Source: JBCDBH01 sp039184055 (GTDB lineage Bacteria > Acidobacteriota > Thermoanaerobaculia > Multivoradales > J023). Taken from it: a stretch of DNA of 10,615 nt. The notes below the pieces were generated by a model. The model searched no databases. It saw nothing but the letters and a program-made list of their open reading frames with translations, and was not told where the DNA came from. Numbering within the stretch: the first letter of the stretch is position 1; every line of letters begins with the position of its first letter. Location: positions 1 through 10,615 of the forward strand of contig JBCDBH010000202.1 of assembly GCA_039184055.1 (NCBI GenBank). The letters run 5' to 3'. The position numbers and the translations under genes were made by a program. Of this stretch, positions 5,635 through 10,615 are shown piece after piece.

Positions 5635-7020
5635 ATGTCCCTCAAGGTTCCCAATACCTTTGTGCTGATTTTTCTTCTGATCGCGCTGGTCGCGGGGCTG
5701 ACCTGGGTGGTACCCGGTGGCGAGTTCGATCGGGTGGAGAAGAATGGTCGCCAGGTGGTCGAGCCGGGCACGTTCGAGGTGGTGGAGAGTGAGCCGCAGG
5801 GGCTGGTGGCGATCTTTTTGTCACCGATCAAGGGCTTTGTCGATGCCGCCGAGATCATCGGCTTCGTGCTTTTGGTGGGTGGCGCCTTCGGGGCGATTCA
5901 ACACACCGGCGCGATCGACGCGGCGCTGCGCTCGCTGGCCTTGGCGCAGGAGCGCTCGCGCTTACTCCGTCTCGCCCTGATCCCGATCTTCATGGTGGTC
6001 TTTTCGCTCGGTGGCGCCACCTTCGGGATGAGCGAGGAGACGATCCCGTTCGTGCTGATTTTCGTTCCTCTTGCGCTATCGCTGGGGTACGACTCGATCG
6101 TCGGGGTGGCGATTCCGTTTGTCGGCGCGGGCGCGGGCTTCGCTTCGGCGTTTCTCAATCCGTTCACCGTCGGCGTGGCGCAGGGAATCGCCGAGGTGGA
6201 TCAATTCTCGGGTTTGGAGTATCGACTCGTCTGCTGGGTGGTGATCACCACGGTGGCGATCGTCTGGGTGATGCGCTACGCCGCGAAGATCCAGGCGAAA
6301 CCCGAGCTCAGCCTGGTCTATGACATCGACCAGCGCAAACGTGAATCAGGGGTGCACTGGTCGGCCGACGAGCACGAGGGCATGACGACGCGTCAGCGCT
6401 GGGTGCTGATCGTTTTCGCCCTCGGTCTGGTGGCGTTGGTGATCGGCGTGCTCCAGGCCGGCTGGTATATCCAAGAAATCGCCGCGCTCTTTCTCGCCAT
6501 CGGTGTGATCGGTGGCTTGGTCGGTGGGCTCAAGGGCGGTGAGCTGGTCGACGCCATGCTCGACGGCACCAAGGCTCTGGTGGCCACCGCGATGCTGATC
6601 GCCTTTGCGCGCGCGGTCTTGGTGGTGGCACAGGACGGCCGGATCATCGACACGGTGCTCAACGCGCTCAGCGGGGTGATCGGTGGCGTGCATCCGATCG
6701 TGTCGAGCCAGGTGATGTTCGTGCTTCAGTCGGTGCTCAACTTCCTGGTGCCTTCGGGAAGTGGGCAGGCGGCGCTCACCATGCCGATCATGGCCCCACT
6801 CGCCGATCTAGTCGGTGTGTCACGACAGACGGCGGTGCTCGCCTTTCAATTCGGCGACGGCTTTTCCAACCTGATCGTTCCGACCTCGGCGATCTGCATG
6901 GGTGTGCTCACCCTCGCCGAGATTCCGTGGGATCGCTGGGTGCGCTGGATGCTGCCGCTGCAGGCGGTCTTCCTGCTGATCGGCTTTCTGCTCCTGATCC
7001 CGGCCCACTTTATTTGGTGA
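5635..7020 (+). CDS. YfcC / DcuC-family inner-membrane transporter
   Basis: This 461-residue polytopic membrane protein starts at ATG 5635 with GAGAGG six bases upstream. The family (PF03606, COG1288, ion-transporter superfamily) includes E. coli YfcC and DcuC. Proposed substrates range from C4-dicarboxylates to amino acids, and the substrate here cannot be read from sequence. Visible elements are an N-terminal helix (7-27) followed by V-P-G-G-E-F and an outside loop, GGATFGMSEE (126-135), S-A-F-L-N-P-F (171-177), a hydrophilic loop at about 221-253, and the second-half signature NFLVPSGSGQAAL (369-381) with F-G-D-G-F-S-N-L (396-403). The two similar halves are typical of inverted-repeat transporters. 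Length is normal and the gene looks intact. Its stop codon lies in the first of two tandem hairpins, and it is convergent with the M20 peptidase gene. Confidence 0.9.
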   Translation: MSLKVPNTFVLIFLLIALVAGLTWVVPGGEFDRVEKNGRQVVEPGTFEVVESEPQGLVAIFLSPIKGFVDAAEIIGFVLLVGGAFGAIQHTGAIDAALRSLALAQERSRLLRLALIPIFMVVFSLGGATFGMSEETIPFVLIFVPLALSLGYDSIVGVAIPFVGAGAGFASAFLNPFTVGVAQGIAEVDQFSGLEYRLVCWVVITTVAIVWVMRYAAKIQAKPELSLVYDIDQRKRESGVHWSADEHEGMTTRQRWVLIVFALGLVALVIGVLQAGWYIQEIAALFLAIGVIGGLVGGLKGGELVDAMLDGTKALVATAMLIAFARAVLVVAQDGRIIDTVLNALSGVIGGVHPIVSSQVMFVLQSVLNFLVPSGSGQAALTMPIMAPLADLVGVSRQTAVLAFQFGDGFSNLIVPTSAICMGVLTLAEIPWDRWVRWMLPLQAVFLLIGFLLLIPAHFIW

Positions 7021-7034
7021 GCCTCCGGGCTCAC
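7017..7034. terminator. First of two identical hairpins between convergent genes
   Basis: GTGAGCC and GGCTCAC form a perfect seven-base stem closing a TCCG tetraloop, a UNCG-type loop closed by C-G that is very stable in RNA. The TGA stop of the transporter gene (7018-7020) is part of the left arm. No strong T-tract follows on either strand, so it is not a textbook intrinsic terminator, but its position argues for 3'-end formation or protection. Confidence 0.6.
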
Positions 7035-7042
7035 TTCCGTGG

Positions 7043-7060
7043 GTGAGCCTCCGGGCTCAC
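7043..7060. terminator. Second identical hairpin, holding the stop codon of the M20 gene
   Basis: This is an exact copy of the first hairpin with the same stem and TCCG loop, in the same orientation. The minus-strand TGA of the M20 gene (7057-7059) is in its right arm. On the plus strand it is followed by TCTTCT, a weak T-rich stretch. It probably acts with its twin as a bidirectional end point. Confidence 0.6.
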
Positions 7061-8268
7061 TCTTCTGGCGAATCGGGCGACGTCACGCCCTGAGTGGTGA
7101 GCAGGTCGGCGAGCAGGTCGATCCGGCGTTCGAGCGACGCGATCGACATCCATTCCTCCCGGCTGTGCATCCCGGCACCGGTGGGGCCCAGACCGTCGAG
7201 CACGGGGATTTCGCTTCCCGCGGGGAGAAAGTTGGGAAAGGAGATACCGCCACGTTCGATTTCGAGCGACAACCGCCAGCCGCGTTCCGACGCGGCGCGG
7301 AGGGCGTGCTCGGCGTAGGCCTGTCGCTCCTTGGTCGGCACCAGCGGTCGGATCGGCTCGCGGGAAACAAAGCCTGTCTTGACCTCGTGCTGGCCACCGA
7401 CGACTTTGGCCAGACCGCCCAACCAGTGAAGAAATTCGTCCCGCGTCGAGGTGCGAAGAAAGCGGATCTCGGCGTCGAGCACCGCGCGATCGGGGACGAC
7501 GTTGGTTTGCCGCTCGGTGCCGACCATGTCGGCGCGCACGCCGAGGTGCTCGACGAACGACGTATCGCCAGCCACCAATCGACCCAGGTTCATGGTCAAC
7601 GTACGATTCTGCTTCGCCGCGCGGGTGGCGCAACGGCTCCATTCGGTAGCGGCGAGCAAGGCCGACCTGCCCTGCTCGGGCGCATTGCCGGCGTGGGCCG
7701 CCTGACCCTGAAACGACACGGTGAACGTGGTGAGACCGCGACGCCCAAGCACCAGGGTCTCACCGCTCTCGTGATCCTCACCTGGTTCGAGCACCCATAG
7801 CGCGCGCGCCTGAGCGCCGAGCGTCTCCACGGTGCGAATCGAGATCTTGCCGCCGATTTCCTCGTCGGGCACCACGGCGATCAAGACGCCCTCGGGAAGG
7901 CTTTCCCCTCTCGCCTCGATCTCGACCAGCGCGCCGACGAAGGCCGCCAGCCCGCCTTTCATATCGATCGCACCCGTGGCGACGATCCGGTCGTCTTGAC
8001 GCTCGGGTCGGCTCGCCGGTAGCACCGTGTCGACATGACCCACCAAAAGCAGAGGGTTCGTGGCGTCGAGATCACCCGCCAAGAGCACCGGCGCTTCCGG
8101 GGTGCCGAAACGACGTTCGTCGATCTCACCGGGAAGGCCATGCTCGTCGAGCGCGGTGGCCAAACAATCGAGCGCTTTGCGGATGCCGGCGGTATCGCCG
8201 GTGGGTGAGGAAATGGCGGTGAGCTCGAGCACGAGCTCGATGGCGCGGTGGAGAGCGTTGGAGGTCAC
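7057..8268 (-). CDS. M20-family metallopeptidase (carboxypeptidase G2-like)
   Basis: This 403-residue zinc hydrolase starts at GTG 8268. M20 enzymes use two metal ions to cleave peptide or amide bonds, often releasing a C-terminal amino acid or deacylating an amino acid. Metal ligands and catalytic residues are all visible: H78 and D80 (VGHVDTV), D102 (AIDMKGG), general base E136 with E137 (PDEEIGG), E161 (EPGED), dimer-domain H192 (AAHAGN), and H378 (GAGMHSREEW). Residues of about 175-290 correspond to the inserted dimerisation domain. There is no signal peptide, so it acts in the cytosol. No Shine-Dalgarno precedes the GTG, whereas TATACT ends six bases before it, so a leaderless message is possible. 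It is last in a three-gene minus-strand group and convergent with the transporter, which may supply its substrate; that link is inference. Confidence 0.92.
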   Translation of the reverse strand: MTSNALHRAIELVLELTAISSPTGDTAGIRKALDCLATALDEHGLPGEIDERRFGTPEAPVLLAGDLDATNPLLLVGHVDTVLPASRPERQDDRIVATGAIDMKGGLAAFVGALVEIEARGESLPEGVLIAVVPDEEIGGKISIRTVETLGAQARALWVLEPGEDHESGETLVLGRRGLTTFTVSFQGQAAHAGNAPEQGRSALLAATEWSRCATRAAKQNRTLTMNLGRLVAGDTSFVEHLGVRADMVGTERQTNVVPDRAVLDAEIRFLRTSTRDEFLHWLGGLAKVVGGQHEVKTGFVSREPIRPLVPTKERQAYAEHALRAASERGWRLSLEIERGGISFPNFLPAGSEIPVLDGLGPTGAGMHSREEWMSIASLERRIDLLADLLTTQGVTSPDSPEE

Positions 8269-8274
8269 GGGATG

Positions 8275-8280
8275 AGTATA
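8275..8280 (-). promoter_or_regulatory. Possible -10 element (TATACT) directly before the M20 start codon
   Basis: On the minus strand TATACT (five of six to consensus) ends six bases before GTG 8268. A transcript from it would begin at or next to the start codon. The -35 region, 17 bp upstream, reads GTCACT and matches only three of six. It suggests the M20 gene can be transcribed separately from the SnoaL-like gene 67 bp upstream. Confidence 0.3.
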
Positions 8281-8335
8281 GTCCGTCTCTTCGTGCGAGT
8301 GACCCGTGACCCGGTTACGGTGGAAGGACGGGCGC

Positions 8336-8770
8336 TCAATACACGTCGTTGCTGTCGGTGGGCGTGAGTGCCAGCAGCGCCGAGGCGGTATCCCAATAGT
8401 CGCGGTACCGCACGATCCGCTCGCCTTTCACCGTAAAACAGCCGACCCAGCCGGTTTCGATCCGTCGACCGGTGGCCTTGAAGAGCATCTTGGCGTTTCC
8501 GACCACGAAGACATCGTCACCGTCGACGAGAAAGCGATCACCGCTGAAGTGTTCGTAATCGACCTGGGCGAGGAGCTCGGCGAAATAAGCCTGCACGCCA
8601 CTCGGTCCACGTCGGTTCGCGGTCCAGGTGAGGTGCTCGGTCGGACCGGAAGGCAAGAAGTCGACGTCGTCGGCCATCGCGCCGAGCACGGCTTCGAGAT
8701 CGCCACGGGTAAAGGCGGCGACCGCCGCTTCGACAACGGTACGGGGAGATGGGGATGAATCTACGCTCAT
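8336..8770 (-). CDS. SnoaL / NTF2-like domain protein
   Basis: This 144-residue protein starts at ATG 8770 with AGGA (minus strand, 8778-8781) seven bases upstream. Its pattern is that of a SnoaL-like cone-shaped alpha+beta fold: helix V-V-E-A-A-V-A-A-F-T-R-G-D-L-E-A-V-L-G-A-M-A-D-D-V-D-F near 12-38, then G-P-S-G-V-Q-A-Y-F-A-E-L-L, then strands with V-D-G-D-D-V-F-V-V-G near 82-91, and a final C-F-T-V-K-G-E-R-I-V-R-Y-R-D-Y-W-D near 111-127. Members include polyketide cyclases, epoxide hydrolases and many proteins with no known reaction. The acidic and His residues of the pocket do not let me choose a substrate. It lies 28 bp after the lipoprotein gene and 67 bp before the M20 gene on the same strand, so cotranscription with the lipoprotein is likely. 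Confidence 0.85.
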   Translation of the reverse strand: MSVDSSPSPRTVVEAAVAAFTRGDLEAVLGAMADDVDFLPSGPTEHLTWTANRRGPSGVQAYFAELLAQVDYEHFSGDRFLVDGDDVFVVGNAKMLFKATGRRIETGWVGCFTVKGERIVRYRDYWDTASALLALTPTDSNDVY

Positions 8771-8798
8771 GACCTGATCCTATCCAACCCGCATCGGC

Positions 8799-9680
8799 TC
8801 AACGCGTCGACAACACCTGCGCTGGAGCATCGTCGAGCTCCGAGCCCGCGAACGACGGCATGGCGGCTCGCTCGACGTCGAGCCCCACGGTGCGCCATTC
8901 GTGGGCAAAGGCGCGTACCGGCGCGCGGACCCGTTCACGGAAATGCGTTGGCCAGTAGTAGCCACCGATTTCGCGATAGTCCGAGAAGGTCACGTCCACC
9001 GTCGCGCCCTGGGTCGACTCGAAGCCGTCGATCGAGAAGTGGACGCGAAACAGACGGTCGGTGTCCGGGTCGAACCACAGGGCGACGCGATCTTCCTCGG
9101 ACAGCCCGAAGCCCGGGCTCAGTCGCGCGAGGATGCGGGGATAGCTCTTGCCGTCTTCGATACCGGGCTCGAGCAGGCTCAAGGCCTGGGCGTGGTGCTC
9201 GATGTACGACGGACCAAAGAGAAAGAGGGTGTAGGCGTCGGCGACCAGAGCCGAGGCGGCGTGCTCGTCGGTCGAGCCTTCACGCTCCTCATCTGAGGTG
9301 AAATAGCGTACGGCGACCTCGTCGTTCGGACCACGGATCACCGTTTTGATTCCGTCCGGTCCTTCGTGGCGCTGCCACACCCTTTGCTCACGGGGCCAGT
9401 AGCGCTCCTCGGAGGCGCGGCGAAATTTGGTGTCGGACAGGATCGGTTGCAGCCTGGGAACGAGTCGTCCCCAGAAACCGTCGTAGCTCACCGCGACATT
9501 GCTCAGCTCGCCGTAGGCGTCGCCACCGTGCGCGGCCACCGCCGTCGCGAGCAGCTCGGCGGCCTGATCTGGAGCGGCCGGGGCGGCTTGCCAGGTCGGC
9601 AGGGTCGTCGAGCAGCCGGTGAGGAGGAGGGTCAGGGGTAGGAGGAGAGCGGTCAGTGAAATCGTCGGAGTTTTTTGCAT
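8799..9680 (-). CDS. Outer-membrane-type lipoprotein of unknown function
   Basis: I start this 293-residue protein at ATG 9680, which gives a clean lipoprotein signal and has GAGG five bases upstream; the frame stays open to 9875 without support. Residues 1-22 are a signal peptide with a hydrophobic core (ALLLPLTLLL) and lipobox L-T-G-C, so C23 would be lipidated. Residue 24 is Ser, not Asp, which predicts outer-membrane sorting. The mature part starts with A-V-A-A-H-G-G-D-A-Y-G-E-L and continues with beta-rich segments, including V-A-L-W-F-D-P-D-T-D-R-L and G-G-Y-Y-W-P-T-H-F-R-E-R-V. That resembles periplasmic LolA/LppX-type half-barrel proteins that carry lipids, but I infer this from pattern only. 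It heads a minus-strand group with the SnoaL-like gene and is divergent from the DUF1579-like genes. Confidence 0.83.
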   Translation of the reverse strand: MQKTPTISLTALLLPLTLLLTGCSTTLPTWQAAPAAPDQAAELLATAVAAHGGDAYGELSNVAVSYDGFWGRLVPRLQPILSDTKFRRASEERYWPREQRVWQRHEGPDGIKTVIRGPNDEVAVRYFTSDEEREGSTDEHAASALVADAYTLFLFGPSYIEHHAQALSLLEPGIEDGKSYPRILARLSPGFGLSEEDRVALWFDPDTDRLFRVHFSIDGFESTQGATVDVTFSDYREIGGYYWPTHFRERVRAPVRAFAHEWRTVGLDVERAAMPSFAGSELDDAPAQVLSTR

Positions 9681-9684
9681 GATG

Positions 9685-9706
9685 ACCTCGATCTTTGAGT
9701 CGAGGT
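9685..9706. promoter_or_regulatory. Inverted repeat in the divergent intergenic region
   Basis: ACCTCGA (9685-9691) and TCGAGGT (9700-9706) form a perfect seven-base inverted repeat with an eight-base spacer, just upstream of the lipoprotein start codon. On the minus strand the second arm of the transcript contains the GAGG ribosome binding site. It could be a dimeric operator or a leader hairpin masking that site. Confidence 0.4.
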
Positions 9707-9707
9707 T

Positions 9708-9736
9708 TTCGTACGTCGGTTCTGGACAGATGACAA
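9708..9736 (-). promoter_or_regulatory. Possible promoter of the lipoprotein gene (TTGTCA - 17 bp - TACGAA)
   Basis: On the minus strand TTGTCA (9731-9736) matches five of six -35 bases, and TACGAA (9708-9713) follows after exactly 17 bp with three of six -10 bases. A transcript would start near 9701, within the inverted repeat, 20 bases before the ATG. Confidence 0.35.
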
Positions 9737-9759
9737 CCACGGGTTCAAAGGAGCCGACT

Positions 9760-10311
9760 ATGCGTCGTTTGATGTTGTTGGGATTGTTGTTGTGTGTGGG
9801 TTCGACGAACGTGCTGGCCGAAGAAGCGAAGACGAAGGTGCATCCCCTGGCGCCACTCCATGCGCTCGAAGGCACCTGGACGGGAACCTATGAGCAAAAT
9901 GGGCCCGAAGGCTGGGTGGTGACCGGAACGTCGACGGTGAAATTTCGGGTGCGCTTGGATGGATCAGCGGTCGAGAAACGCCACATTGTCAAAATGCGGG
10001 GCTCGGAATGGCCGATGATGACCACCTTCACCTTCGATCCACATCGTGAGGTCTACCGACTCGCCGCGGTCGATGGCCCGAGTGGGTTGATGGATATTCA
10101 CGAAGGACAGCTCGAAGACGGTTTCTTGGTCGTCGACAACACCGGCAGCGGTACATCGATGCCACTCGAATCGGGCGATCAGATGTCGTTTCGGCTACGC
10201 TTCGACCTCCGTGACTCCGACGCGCTGCGTTTGGAGGTCTTCAATTCGATCGATGGCGGTGCCAACTGGGCGCCCATGATGAAGGTGTCGTACGAACGCG
10301 TGGCGAGCTGA
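9760..10311 (+). CDS. Secreted DUF1579-like (lipocalin-like) protein
   Basis: This 183-residue protein starts at ATG 9760, supported by AAAGGAG at 9747-9753 six bases upstream and by the clean signal peptide that follows; the open frame further upstream overlaps the divergent lipoprotein gene. Residues 1-20 are a Sec signal (MLLGLLLCVG core, cleavage after V-L-A), so it is exported to the periplasm. The mature protein begins with L-H-A-L-E-G-T-W-T-G-T-Y, the typical first strand of DUF1579-type beta-barrels, followed by many strands such as F-R-V-R-L-D-G-S-A-V-E-K-R-H-I-V and F-T-F-D-P-H-R-E-V-Y-R-L. Such proteins may bind small hydrophobic molecules, but no ligand is known. It is 18 bp upstream of a second gene of the same general type. 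Confidence 0.82.
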   Translation: MRRLMLLGLLLCVGSTNVLAEEAKTKVHPLAPLHALEGTWTGTYEQNGPEGWVVTGTSTVKFRVRLDGSAVEKRHIVKMRGSEWPMMTTFTFDPHREVYRLAAVDGPSGLMDIHEGQLEDGFLVVDNTGSGTSMPLESGDQMSFRLRFDLRDSDALRLEVFNSIDGGANWAPMMKVSYERVAS

Positions 10312-10329
10312 CCGTCGCCAGGAGGCCCA

Positions 10330-10615
10330 ATGATGATCTCGAGAGCCCGGATTCTTTTCCTTCTCGTCTTTGTTTTGCTCGCACCGATGACGCTCGGTGC
10401 GTCGCAGCTTCATGAAAGCGTCGCCGATCTCGAGCCCTTTCTCGGCACCTGGGAGCTCGACGCCACCTGGAGCCACGGCGCGACGGTGTGGTCGAAAGCG
10501 ATCTATCGGCCGATCGTCGATGGACGCTTTGTCGAGATCAAAACCTGGGTGAGTGACAACGGTGGGCCCGTGTACCTGCGCTACCACTCCGTGCTGTCAC
10601 CCGGTGAGAAGGAAG
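10330..10615 (+). CDS. Second secreted DUF1579-like protein, 3' end outside window
   Basis: Two consecutive ATG codons at 10330 and 10333 follow AGGAGG at 10320-10325; spacing favours the second. Residues 1-24 (counted from the first ATG) are a signal peptide with a hydrophobic core FLLVFVLLAP and probable cleavage after L-G-A. The mature part starts with L-E-P-F-L-G-T-W-E-L-D-A-T-W, the same opening pattern as the previous gene, then I-Y-R-P-I-V-D-G-R-F-V-E-I, matching the gene before it in layout. Ninety-five codons are visible before the window ends. The 18-bp gap makes an operon with the preceding gene likely. The two are probably diverged paralogues or recruited members of the same fold. 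Confidence 0.78.
   Translation, partial: MMISRARILFLLVFVLLAPMTLGASQLHESVADLEPFLGTWELDATWSHGATVWSKAIYRPIVDGRFVEIKTWVSDNGGPVYLRYHSVLSPGEKE

Larger units (their letters stand above)
7016..7061. repeat. Tandem 20-bp direct repeat, period 26 bp
   Basis: Two exact 20-bp copies (7016-7035 and 7042-7061) are separated by six bases (TCCGTG). Each copy contains one hairpin. The unit could be a local duplication or a small dispersed palindromic element of this genome; only genome-wide counting can tell. Confidence 0.85.

Noticed and set aside
8220..8240. Repeated GAGCTCGA near the start of the M20 gene
   Set aside because: It encodes the L/E-rich helix I-E-L-V-L-E-L; repeated Leu/Glu codons explain the repeat.
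9619..9759. N-terminal extension of the first DUF1579-like gene
   Set aside because: The extension would bury the signal peptide, ignore a strong AAAGGAG before ATG 9760 and overlap the divergent lipoprotein gene.

Overview
The window appears to come from a GC-rich (by eye above 60 %, not calculated) Gram-negative bacterium. Signs of this are a Sec signal peptide, a lipoprotein with a lipobox, GGAGG-type ribosome binding sites and strongly G/C-ending codons. No single gene fixes the phylum, so I leave it open.

Region 1, about 1-3417, is the right-hand end of an integrated mobile element (prophage, satellite or genomic island). From the left it holds the last 39 codons of an unknown gene, a DUF5131 (phage Gp37/Gp68, three-Cys-motif) gene that overlaps it by four bases, an unrecognised small Trp-rich protein, and a small winged-helix protein that could be the excisionase. 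A P4-type tyrosine integrase on the minus strand meets that gene tail to tail. About 150 bp upstream of the integrase start lies the 3' half of a tRNA-His(GUG), from the anticodon stem to CCA, with no tRNA-like 5' half. This is best read as the displaced attachment-site copy (attR). The element would then extend leftward out of the window, and the chromosome would resume at about 3418.

Region 2, 3418-7020, is chromosomal. A 129-residue unrecognised protein on the minus strand is divergent from a two-gene plus-strand operon. The first gene encodes an unrecognised protein of about 510 residues, and 19 bp later comes a YfcC/DcuC-family membrane transporter.

Region 3, 7017-9680, is a minus-strand group: an outer-membrane-type lipoprotein, then a SnoaL/NTF2-like small protein, then an M20 metallopeptidase convergent with the transporter. 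The transporter and the peptidase end inside two identical tandem hairpins, with each stop codon buried in one of them. Both could act in handling amino acids or peptides, but that link is inference. Region 4, 9760-10615, runs divergently from the lipoprotein. It carries two consecutive secreted DUF1579-like (lipocalin-like) proteins, the second cut by the window edge.

No CRISPR array, rRNA, complete tRNA or insertion sequence was seen. The most interesting points are the tRNA-His attachment scar, the zinc-ribbon-like insertion in the DUF5131 protein, the uncharacterised small gene beside it, and the twin hairpins.
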